From JAQTRU01 sp041645555 (lineage in GTDB: Bacteria; Patescibacteriota; Patescibacteriia; Patescibacteriales; JAQTRU01), in the NCBI GenBank assembly GCA_041645555.1, contig JBAZPX010000011.1:1-39324 (forward strand): a stretch of 39,324 nt of DNA, given 5' to 3'. The translations under genes and the position numbers were made by a program. Below are positions 28,392-36,700 of the stretch, in pieces; the first letter of the stretch is position 1, and the number at the start of each line of letters is the position of its first letter. A model generated the notes under the pieces. The model was not told where the DNA came from, searched no databases, and worked only from the letters and a program-made list of their open reading frames with translations.

Positions 28392-28812
28392 TTTTTATCA
28401 AAATTGAACTGGAGCGGATTTTTTTGCCCAAACCGTCAACTCGCTTAATATTAAGCTCGCGGCAAATTTCCGTTTCCGAAGCCGGAATATTGTCCGCGTT
28501 TCTGTCGCCGCCTTTGGCGAAAATATCCGGCTTAACTTTCGCCAGCGACTTAGCAATAGTTTTATCTTTATCAATGGAAAGAAAAACCTTATCCACCCAT
28601 TTAATGGCTGAGACTATTTTCAACCGGTCGGCTTGGTTTGAAAAAGGCACGCTGCCTTTCAGTTTAACCTGATAATCATTATTCACTATTACTACTAAGC
28701 GGTCGCCTAATTTTTTAGCCCTTTCCATCATTTCCAGATGGCCGACATGAAGCGGGTTAAAATAACCGCTCACGGCTACCACTATTTTTTTTCTTTTGGA
28801 TAATTTACCCAT
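28354..28812 (-). CDS. Cytidylyltransferase-family protein (TagD/RfaE2-like)
   Basis: 152 aa. The class signature is GYFNPLHVGHLEMM with HxGH (22-25), then KGSVPFSNQADRLKIV, AKGGDRNADNIPASE and the C-terminal KIRSSSIL (ISSTxI-type). These enzymes join CMP or AMP to a phosphorylated sugar or alcohol. The substrate (glycerol-3-phosphate, heptose, FMN) cannot be read from the sequence. GGDR and IPASE favour the RfaE2-like/FAD synthase side of the superfamily. It lies between pcm and mltG, all on the minus strand. Confidence 0.85.
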   Translation of the reverse strand: MGKLSKRKKIVVAVSGYFNPLHVGHLEMMERAKKLGDRLVVIVNNDYQVKLKGSVPFSNQADRLKIVSAIKWVDKVFLSIDKDKTIAKSLAKVKPDIFAKGGDRNADNIPASETEICRELNIKRVDGLGKKIRSSSILIKNASEKKKYAEKR

Positions 28813-28826
28813 AATTTTAGGCGAAA

Positions 28827-29462
28827 TTAATTATCGCCTTTTACCAGGGGCACAAAAATAAACCCCGGAAATATTTTCTTCTTAAATTCGTTTTCGCCTG
28901 CTCTTCCAACAACCACCATCTCCTGCGATTCAAATTGTTTGCCAACCGGAATAACTAAACGGCCGCCAATTTTTAACTGGGCCATTAACGCTTCCGGAAT
29001 TTCTTCGGCCGCGGCCGCTACCACAATTTTATCAAAGGGAGCAAAAGTTGGCAAACCCTTAGTCCCGTCTCCATAAAAAATTTGCGCAATGCCTTTGTTA
29101 ATGAAATCATACTTGCCCACGTTGCTTTCAGCCATTTCTTTTAACTCCTTTATTCTTTCTACGCCATAGACTTTTCCTCTTTCTCCGACAATTTGGGCCA
29201 GCAAGCCGCAGGTCCAGCCTGAACCGCTGCCAACATCTAAAATTCTTTCGCCCGGTTTTGGCTCCAAGAGTTCAAACATGAATGCCACGGTCGCGGGCTG
29301 GGAAATAGTCTGGCTAAAACCGATTGCCACCGGAGCATTAATTTCCGCTTCTTCTTCGCTCCCGGAAACTAAAAAATCTCTCCGTTTTATTTTGCGAAAG
29401 GCCTCTATTATTGCCGGAGTTTTTAAGTACCCGATTTGGATTAAATCATCGGTTAAGGACAT
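28827..29462 (-). CDS. pcm: Protein-L-isoaspartate O-methyltransferase
   Basis: 211 aa. The Pcm signature APVAIGFSQTISQPATVAFM (44-63) precedes SAM motif I ILDVGSGSGWTCG (74-86). Motif II VYGVERIKEL and a DKIVVAAAAEEIP motif III follow. It methylates L-isoaspartyl residues formed by protein ageing, using SAM, so they can be repaired. It heads the run pcm-cytidylyltransferase-mltG (14 nt, then an overlap). The ATG at 29460-29462 has no SD. Confidence 0.94.
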   Translation of the reverse strand: MSLTDDLIQIGYLKTPAIIEAFRKIKRRDFLVSGSEEEAEINAPVAIGFSQTISQPATVAFMFELLEPKPGERILDVGSGSGWTCGLLAQIVGERGKVYGVERIKELKEMAESNVGKYDFINKGIAQIFYGDGTKGLPTFAPFDKIVVAAAAEEIPEALMAQLKIGGRLVIPVGKQFESQEMVVVGRAGENEFKKKIFPGFIFVPLVKGDN

Positions 29463-29517
29463 AGAAATATTATAATACAGGAATTAGAGAACGGCAAGGA
29501 GATAATTTAGTTAAAAA

Positions 29518-29616
29518 TAAAAAGTTTATAAAGTTATAAAGTCGGGGGAAGCTATTTTCTAATAACTTTATAAACCTCCAACTTTATGAACTTTATAACT
29601 TTACAAACTTTAAACC
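29518..29616. repeat. AAAGTTTATAAAGTT inverted-repeat element, copy 2
   Basis: AAAGTTTATAAAGTTATAAA faces AACTTTATAAAC, AACTTTATGAACTTTATAAC and TTTACAAACTTTAAAC units. It is the main content of the 315-bp gap between pcm and the CAP gene. The remainder (29617-29690) shows nothing clear. Confidence 0.75.
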
Positions 29617-29693
29617 GAACTTAAATGCCCGGGTAAACTATTCTTAATGGAATTAACTAGTTTTACTGCTCCTTGTTTGTATTTGCGTCTAGC

Positions 29694-29722
29694 TTGCTTT
29701 TTTTCTAAATCTGTGCTATAAT
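29694..29722 (+). promoter_or_regulatory. Promoter of the CAP-domain gene
   Basis: TTGCTT (29694-29699), 17 nt, extended -10 TGC-TATAAT (29717-29722). A leader hairpin ATAAGCTT-AAA-AAGCTTAT follows at 29729-29747. Confidence 0.8.
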
Positions 29723-29777
29723 AACATTATAAGCTTAAAAAGCTTATCCAAAATAAAAATAAAGACAAAAATAAAAA

Positions 29778-30647
29778 ATGCTGAATAAAAACAAAAGCCC
29801 TTTATTTTATTGGGAAAAAATCTATTATTTTAAATATTTAGGATCTCTAATAATAATTCTTTTAGGGATTTTTTTGTGGCCAAAACTCGCCTACTTGTCT
29901 TCCATAACCCCAGAGAAAATAATTGAGCTGACAAACGAAAACAGAGTAGAAAACAACCTTAATGTTTTGACCGCTAACCAAGTTCTGGCGCAAGCGGCCG
30001 AGGCCAAAGCGCAAGCCATTTTAACCGGCGGGCAATTCCAGCATAATATCGGGGATAAAAAATTTTCCGAGTGGATAAAAGAAGCCGGTTATAAATATTC
30101 GTACGTCGGAGAAAATTTAGCCATTGACTTTATTACCAGTGAAGGCGTACTGGATGCCTGGCTTGCCTCGAACACTCACAAAAAAAATATCTTGAACTCT
30201 TATTACCAGGAAATCGGGGTAGCGGTCGCCCAAGGCAATTTTGACGGCCAAAATACAACTTTAGTCGTCCAAATTTTCGGCGCCCCGCCCGTAGGGATTG
30301 CCCGGCCGCAAGTAGCCGGAGAAGAATTAAAAAATTATTTTATTGACTATGGTTTTAATTCCCCCTTCTCTCTCCCCTCGTCTTTAAACTCCCTGCCCCA
30401 AGAAAAATTTTTAACCCATTCCATCAGCAATGAATTAACTTTTTCTTCCCCCTTTCTTGAATCAAATAATTATTATAAGACGGATTACTCGGAAAATACC
30501 GGCGAGAACCAGTTGAACAACTTTTTTATACAATATAATTTGCTGGGCTTGATAAAATACTTAAACCTGACTTTTTCCATCTTGCTCCTCTTTTCCCTTT
30601 CTTATATTTATTTCTTCTGCTTTTCCAATCTAGCCAGATTAACTTAA
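29778..30647 (+). CDS. CAP (SCP/PR-1) domain membrane protein
   Basis: 289 aa. An N-terminal membrane span (about 20-42) is followed by an extracellular CAP domain, about 48-175: IIELTNENRVENNLNVLTAN, AAEAKAQAILTGGQFQHN (His), YVGENLAIDF and WLASNTHKKNILNSYYQEIG. These are the four classical CAP motifs with the cavity His and Glu. A low-complexity Ser/Pro linker leads to a C-terminal span (about 258-280). CAP proteins act outside the cell in lipid binding, adhesion or proteolysis. The exact role is unknown. The two-anchor topology is unusual for the family. Confidence 0.88.
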   Translation: MLNKNKSPLFYWEKIYYFKYLGSLIIILLGIFLWPKLAYLSSITPEKIIELTNENRVENNLNVLTANQVLAQAAEAKAQAILTGGQFQHNIGDKKFSEWIKEAGYKYSYVGENLAIDFITSEGVLDAWLASNTHKKNILNSYYQEIGVAVAQGNFDGQNTTLVVQIFGAPPVGIARPQVAGEELKNYFIDYGFNSPFSLPSSLNSLPQEKFLTHSISNELTFSSPFLESNNYYKTDYSENTGENQLNNFFIQYNLLGLIKYLNLTFSILLLFSLSYIYFFCFSNLARLT

Positions 30648-30665
30648 ATAAAATTCACCCTATTT

Positions 30666-30697
30666 AAAACCCCGCCCTTCACGAAGGGCGGGGTTTT
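30666..30697. terminator. Bidirectional terminator (CAP gene / DUF5667 gene)
   Basis: AAAACCCCGCCCTTC and GAAGGGCGGGGTTTT pair perfectly over 15 bp around AC, with T tracts on both strands. Confidence 0.9.
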
Positions 30698-30708
30698 ATT
30701 TTTAAATT

Positions 30709-33300
30709 TTATCTTGGCATCATCGGTTGAATTGGCGCTGGCTGTGTCGTCCCTGGCTGCATCTGCTGAATTTGATTTGGCGTCGGTCCCTGATTTTGAG
30801 GAATCTGTTGCTGCATCTGCTGCTGCCTTATGCTTTCTATTTCCGCAGCGCTCGGACCGCTGGGAATATTAGCCGGCAAACTCGGCTTCATCTGCTCCGT
30901 TGCTTGCTGCCTAGCTTTTTGCTCTGCCGCCCGGCTCGCTTCATCTTTTATAGCGTTTATCTCTTTCGGCTCTAACGGCGTCTTTATTTCTTTCGCCGGC
31001 AGATTATATTCTACTTCAATTCCCATCCCTCCGCCAGTCTGCCTTCCGCCGGGTATGTTTCCCGGCATCTGCTTCTGTATTTCCGCCTGCATCTTTTGCT
31101 CCCTGATGGTCGTCTCCACCTTCTCTCTTATTACTTTTTCCGTCTCTTGTTTTATCCCCGCATTCGGCCGGCCGCCTGATGACTCAATTAAATTGCCCAC
31201 ATTATCGTCAAACATCTTTTCCATCTCCGCTTGGTTTAATTCACCGCCGGTTTCCTGCTTCATCTGCTCCATAAATTTGGTTTTCTCCACCCCTTTCTGC
31301 TGATTGATAATTTTATTAGTAATTCTTTCCTTAGCTTCTGTCCCGATTTGGTCTTTAAATTTTTCCATGCCCGAAGCTTCTAAACCTTCAAGCGTCCTCT
31401 GCATCTCTTCCGGGTCAGTAATTTTTTCTATCCCCTCTTCAATTTTTTTAGTCTGGACTTCGATTAAATTTTTTACCAGGCCTGGATTAACTTTATCTAT
31501 ATTTTCCGCTACTTGCGGATATTTTTCTAAAATTTCGTTATATTTATTGGCAATTTCCACTACCTGGCTCGGACCAGCCGCATTCTCAAAGGCTTCAGAA
31601 ACCCTGCTCATCTGCTCCTTGTTTATCTTATCCATCAGCCCCGGCCTTACACTTTCCATCATAGCTTGGGCTTCTGGCGAAGAGTCCATTTCCGCTCTTA
31701 AACTAATTAATTTTTCAACATTATCTTCTTTCATCAAGCGCTCTTCCACCTTCTCTAATTGCTTTTTAACCAATTGCTCAAATTTTGGCGCCATACCTGC
31801 GGGCAGGTTTTGCCTAATAGTCGCAATCAACCCAACGTCCTTAGGGCTGTCATTCGATAATCTTTCCAACAATTTATCGCTATTTTCCGCATTATCCACA
31901 ATATCGGAAAAAATCTGGAAGGCCTTATTTCTGACGGCTTTTACCTGCTCCTGCTGGTCAGGGCTAAATTTCGCCTGCAGCTGGTCTAGCATGACAAAAC
32001 TCTTAGCGTCCGGCACCCCGTCCCGGATTAAGAAATTTATTTTATCATCAACTGATTCTATCTGGTTCATCTTCACCACCGCCCGGTCAATTCCCTTTTG
32101 CCGCGCCTTCTCTAACTCGTCTTTCACTTCACTGTAATCCGGTAAAGCGTCGGCCATATCTTCTAAAACGCGCAGCTTATCAATATCCCCGGAAGCGATT
32201 TCTTCCATCATCGCTTCGGCCGCCGGGTGGTTTATCATTTTCTTGGAAAAATTTATAGCCGCCCCGTCCTTGGCTTTTCTGAAACCGGCCACGACATCAT
32301 CCGGCAAATTCTCGCTCTTGCCCAGTTCATCTAAAATCGCCATCTGCTCGGCTTGGTTGCCTTTTAAAGCAATAACGTAATTGGCAAAATCCTCACCGGT
32401 TTTGCCTTCGGTTGAAGCCGCTAATTTTTCTTCCATCTTCGCTCTTATTTTTTCCTGCGCTTGCTTTACCGCTTCCCCTGCTTGTTCGGGCAATTTGCTT
32501 TCCAGTTCGCCTAAAACTTCTAAATTCCTGAATTCTTTAAAATTAGACCCGGGCTGGTTTTGTAAAATATCTTCCAGTTTGGCCGAATCCGGAAGATTTT
32601 CTATTACACCGGCCAAATTATTTAAAACGCCTTCCTTGCTTTTATAGATTTCCTGGACAATGTCTTTATCAATATCCAAAGCTAAATCTTCATCCACGGC
32701 CATAACCTTGGCAAAAGCTGAATATTTGTCCACAGCTTTAGTCATTAAATTATTATAAGCGTCTGAATCTTTTTTTGTATTATTAATGCTAGCTTCAGCT
32801 TTAGCAATATCTTTCTGATATTTTACGAAGCTATTGGCTATTTTTTTATTCTGGCTGCTGTCTTCCGAGTTGGTTTCGGAAAGCATAACTTTAGTTTCAG
32901 CTAAACGTTCGGCTGCCTGGTTTAACCTCTTCTCCGCTTTCTTTTCCGCCGAGAAAGTAAAAGTATTGCTTATGCCCCGGCCGATTTCCTTAAAAAAATA
33001 AAAAGGAGAGCTTGGCAATAACGTCGGCTCATCCACGCCTAAAATTTCCGCGCTTAAGGCGTTATCCTCGGTCGCCGCCGCTGATTCTACCACTGGCACC
33101 GGCTCCTGGTTAAATATTTCCTCGGCCGCTCCCGCGGGTTCGTCCTGAGCCGCGATGACGGGTTCTTCCTGAACTGCGGTTACGGGTTCATCACCGGCCG
33201 TGGTCACGGATTCTTCCTGCGCCAGGGCCGTTCCCAAATTGATAACCAAAGCCAGGCTAAAAATAGCCGCTAAGGTTAAAATAATTTTTGGTTTTGACAT
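30709..33300 (-). CDS. Large secreted DUF5667 coiled-coil protein
   Basis: 863 aa. A signal peptide (about 1-27, ending GTALAQ) leads to an acidic Val/Glu/Pro repeat region. About residues 93-200 match DUF5667 (LPSSPFYFFKEIGRGISNTF, then EKKAEKRLNQAAERLAETK). About residues 200-740 are almost entirely charged, probably helical or coiled-coil, with a recurring pattern of short repeats. The end (about 740-863) is Gln/Pro/Gly-rich. It should be outside the membrane, perhaps spanning the cell envelope or surface. Long antisense ORFs here are codon-bias shadows. The function is unknown. Confidence 0.85.
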   Translation of the reverse strand: MSKPKIILTLAAIFSLALVINLGTALAQEESVTTAGDEPVTAVQEEPVIAAQDEPAGAAEEIFNQEPVPVVESAAATEDNALSAEILGVDEPTLLPSSPFYFFKEIGRGISNTFTFSAEKKAEKRLNQAAERLAETKVMLSETNSEDSSQNKKIANSFVKYQKDIAKAEASINNTKKDSDAYNNLMTKAVDKYSAFAKVMAVDEDLALDIDKDIVQEIYKSKEGVLNNLAGVIENLPDSAKLEDILQNQPGSNFKEFRNLEVLGELESKLPEQAGEAVKQAQEKIRAKMEEKLAASTEGKTGEDFANYVIALKGNQAEQMAILDELGKSENLPDDVVAGFRKAKDGAAINFSKKMINHPAAEAMMEEIASGDIDKLRVLEDMADALPDYSEVKDELEKARQKGIDRAVVKMNQIESVDDKINFLIRDGVPDAKSFVMLDQLQAKFSPDQQEQVKAVRNKAFQIFSDIVDNAENSDKLLERLSNDSPKDVGLIATIRQNLPAGMAPKFEQLVKKQLEKVEERLMKEDNVEKLISLRAEMDSSPEAQAMMESVRPGLMDKINKEQMSRVSEAFENAAGPSQVVEIANKYNEILEKYPQVAENIDKVNPGLVKNLIEVQTKKIEEGIEKITDPEEMQRTLEGLEASGMEKFKDQIGTEAKERITNKIINQQKGVEKTKFMEQMKQETGGELNQAEMEKMFDDNVGNLIESSGGRPNAGIKQETEKVIREKVETTIREQKMQAEIQKQMPGNIPGGRQTGGGMGIEVEYNLPAKEIKTPLEPKEINAIKDEASRAAEQKARQQATEQMKPSLPANIPSGPSAAEIESIRQQQMQQQIPQNQGPTPNQIQQMQPGTTQPAPIQPMMPR

Positions 33301-33374
33301 AAGTTTGGGGTTATATGTTATTTATAAAAAAATAATTATTATCCTGCTATTGTGAGCCATACTTTCTATTTTCT

Positions 33375-33403
33375 GTCATTCCCGCGAAAGCGGGAATCCA
33401 GGA
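33375..33403. repeat. GTCAT-stem-ATCCAGGA hairpin, left end of the GIY-YIG unit
   Basis: GTCATTCCCGCGAAAGCGGG then AATCCAGGA, a perfect CCCGC/GCGGG stem. It is the mirror of the right end at 33742-33773 and matches the widespread dispersed repeat GTCATTCCCGCGAAAGCGGG known in many genomes. Confidence 0.85.
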
Positions 33404-33417
33404 GTGAACCGTATGGA

Positions 33418-33714
33418 TTACAAGTCATCAAACAAATCTCGCCAAGTAGGATTATCCTTCTCAATTAATTTTATTTTCCATTTGCGGTTCCATTTTTTCA
33501 GTTGTTTTTCTCTAGTAATGGCCCCACCAATGTCGGCAAAAATTTCATAATAGACTAACCTATTTACATTATATTTAGCGGTAAAACTATTTTTATTTTC
33601 TTTATTTTTATGTTGGAAACTCCTATTTAATAAATTATTAGTAACTCCAATATATAACGTGCCATTCCTTTTGCTGGCTAAGATATAGACGTAATAACTT
33701 TTTTCCTCCTTCAT
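33418..33714 (-). CDS. GIY-YIG nuclease-domain protein
   Basis: 98 aa, a stand-alone domain of the UPF0213/YhbQ-like type. YYVYILASKRNGTLYIGVTN holds the GIY (VYI) and YIG (YIG) elements. NRSFQHKNKENKNSFTAKY supplies the catalytic Arg region, and YYEIFADIGGAITREKQLKK has the Glu and a basic helix. The family cuts DNA as single-strand nickase or resolvase in other settings. It lies inside a 399-bp unit bounded by two inverted hairpins (33375-33403 and 33742-33773), which suggests the gene moves with or acts on the repeats. The start ATG has AAGGAGG close by (within the coding frame region AAGGAGGAAAAA). Confidence 0.9.
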   Translation of the reverse strand: MKEEKSYYVYILASKRNGTLYIGVTNNLLNRSFQHKNKENKNSFTAKYNVNRLVYYEIFADIGGAITREKQLKKWNRKWKIKLIEKDNPTWRDLFDDL

Positions 33715-33741
33715 ATTATATTTAATGCCCCTGCCGCTTAA

Positions 33742-33773
33742 TCCTGGATCCTCGGGTCAAGCCCGAGGATGAC
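33742..33773. repeat. GTCAT-stem-ATCCAGGA hairpin, right end of the GIY-YIG unit
   Basis: On the minus strand GTCATCCTCGGGCTTGACCC then GAGGATCCAGGA. The outer sequence (GTCAT, ATCCAGGA) equals the left end, but the stem (CCTCGG/CCGAGG) differs and still pairs, a covarying hairpin. Confidence 0.85.
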
Positions 33774-33796
33774 AAAAGAGGAGCATTAGTCCGTAT

Positions 33797-36700
33797 TTAG
33801 CGGGCGCATCTGAACCCAATCATCTCACTAACCGCTATCGGCGGATTAGTCAAATTCAAACCGTAAATTCCTCCTTGCCCTCTGACAAATCCGGCTAAGC
33901 TGCTAGTGCGATTTTTCGGCGCTCCTACCAATATTTTACCAATTCCGTTGGCCGCGGTCAAATAATAAGGCGGGGCAAAATCAAAATCTTTTATATCTAT
34001 TTCATAATATTCCTGCCAAGTGTCGCTCTCTGGTGTTGGCACAGCCGAAGTTGAAATAATCCTATCTGTCCATTCCCCTACTTCTCCGGCCAATTCATAA
34101 ACCACATTGCCATTAGTCAAAGTGAATCCAACCCTATTCCCCTCTCCCACGACATCAGGAGCGGGGGAGGGGTTGGGGGTGGGGGTGGTCGTGGCCAGTT
34201 GCAATCCCGGAGTAACTTCATCAATGTCATTAGCCCCTACTTTTATAATATCCCCTGCCATAGTAAGCCATTCGTTTTCGGAAATTAAGTGATAACCCGT
34301 ACCAAGAGATTGGCAGGCCAGTTGCGCTTCACCCTGGCTCACATTAACCCAAGGTGTCGGACTCCCCTCGCCCGCGCCATCAGGAGCGGGAGAGGGGTCG
34401 GGGGTGAGGGTCTGCGCCACGCAAAAACCAGGCATAGTCCCATATTTTGCGCTACCCGGCACCCAGATAAACCCGTCTTCGCAGTACCCCTCAAACGCGC
34501 CTGCCACGACCTTGCCTTCTACCCCAATATCGCCGGCCGTTTCATCAACCGCTTCGTCTAAAGCCGCGCCGCAGGCAGAGCCGGCGCAAGCCATAATCCG
34601 GCCATCAACGGCCAGAGTGCCGACAACTGAAACTTTGCCCCTACTCGCAATATTCATAACACTCACCTCTTGGGCTTTAAAATCAGCAATATCGCCACTA
34701 CCAGATTGGTTAACCACAAACGCGGTTTGAATCGTAGTCGTCGCCGTAACGATTTCAACTACAGGTTCTCCCCCTTGCCCTGCCTGCCCCGAACCTAGTT
34801 GAGGGGAGCCTGCCGAAGGGCCAATCTTTATATTTCCGCCCTCATCAACCTTTATATTATTAATTATTGGCGAAACTTTTTCATTTAGGGCTTTAAGACC
34901 GGCCAGAGATACGCCGGCTAAATCCGTGGCCTTAACTCTGGTATCAGCCGAACCCAAGCCGAATAATTTGTAAAAATCCTGCGCGGTCGGACCGATATGC
35001 TTAATCGTGGAAGAACTCATTTCATTAATATCATCGTCATTAATAAAATTCCACTGCATAACCGGCATCATGGACAGGCGCTTTAAGAGTTCATTATTGT
35101 CTAAATCAACCTCGTCTCCGTTGTCATATTCAACCGCGTCAATCGTTGAACCATTGCCAGTCCAAACGCTTAATTTTATTGGCTCCAAGGAAATATCGCC
35201 CAAAGCTAGGAAATTCTCTTTTCGGTTCCGGTCAGAGGAATCCTGCCAGCCAGTAGTTGTGCCGAACGTATCAGAGTCCAGTTCAATGAGGTGAGTAGGG
35301 GTAAGCGCGGCCGCCCCAATGCCGACCTTGCCAGCCACTTTCATACTTATGCCTGAATTTGCCGGATCTAAATAATATGTGCCATCGCCTGAATCCATGA
35401 ATATATTACCTAATGTAGTGCCGAGTCCATATATCGTCCCAGTAACATAAAGATCACCTTCAAGAGACATTTCATAATTAGCAATTCCCTGATAATTTCC
35501 GCTCCCATCGCCATCAATAACTAACTTACTATTGGTAGGATTCGCCGTCCCGATGCCGATGTTGCCGTTTTGATTCACCCCGCCAACATAGAAAGCGGGA
35601 GTAGAACTGCCTTCGTTAGATATAACAAGTGATGGATTGGTTGTGTCCATCTCGGCTGATAATTTTCCCCACGGTGAACTCGTCCCGATGCCGACATTGC
35701 CGCCGTCAAAATAAGCCGCGTTGATTTGAGAAGCTTGTGCTCGCGTAATTATAACTATTCCGGCGCCACTGCGCGCACCGGCTGTATTGCTTTGATTCGT
35801 GCCAGCGTTATATGAACCGCCGCCGCCGCCAGGAGCGTGGTTAGTACTTTGTCCCCCGCCGCCGCCGCCGGAATAACCGCCCCCGCCGCCGCCAGGCCTA
35901 TTCCAGGCAATAGCTCCGCCCCCGCCGCCGAAACCGCCTTCTCCTCCGTTACCTCCTCCTACTCCGCCGAAACCGCCATTTAAAAAACTATCTCCGCCGC
36001 TGCCGACGGTTAAGGCGCCGGTTCCTGATGCGTCACCGCCATTAACGCAACCGCTTCCGCCAGCGCCGCCAGCGCCATCATAAACTCCGGTACGGGCGTC
36101 GCCTCCATTACCACAATATCCAGCGCCGCCAGCGCCGGAACCAGCAGTTCCTCCACCAGCGCCGCCGCCGCCGGAACCAGGGCCGCCATTTCGCGCACCG
36201 CCGCCGCTTCCGGCAGCCTCACCCGAAGTCGTGGTAGTGGCATTTATACCATTAAAATTAGAAGAAGCGCCGCCGCCGCCGCCGGCAATAATTAAAGGCG
36301 TGTTGTCATCTCTTGTGACAAACGTTCCGCCGCCGCCGCCGGTATAAGTTGATCCTGCTTGCCCTACCAGGATTTTAATTTGATCTCCGGCATTTAAGGA
36401 AAAAGTGCCTACCATTTTTGCTCCCAGCCCGCCGATATATGGATCAATACCACCTCCTTGCGCGCCATCAGCTTCTATTGTATAAGTTCCGGTTTCAGGA
36501 ACAGTCCAGGTTTGAATTGTGCCTGTGCGCCCCGTACTGGTAGGGTTATAAGTTAAGCTATATGCGCTCACGCCGTTTTGCCCTACCGCGTGCAACCTGG
36601 CTTGTGGATTGGAAGTCCCAAGGCCGACGTTACCCGCTCCATTGATTACGAACCTATCGCTTGAACCTAGAGCCGTAGATGAGGCAATTCTGAAACTGCC

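Noticed and set aside
30727..32647. Several long plus-strand ORFs opposite the DUF5667 gene
   Set aside because: They mirror the helical, Leu/Ile/Lys/Glu-rich minus-strand frame and have no promoters, SDs or recognisable domains.
33797..34480. Diversity-generating retroelement variable region in the adhesin's C-lectin-like tip
   Set aside because: No reverse transcriptase and no template-like copy with A-specific differences is seen in the window. The domain resemblance alone is not enough.
35740..36580. Alternative Pro/Ala/Arg-rich ORFs in the adhesin's Gly-rich section
   Set aside because: They are frame shadows of the GGN-codon runs. The minus-strand adhesin frame continues through without a stop.
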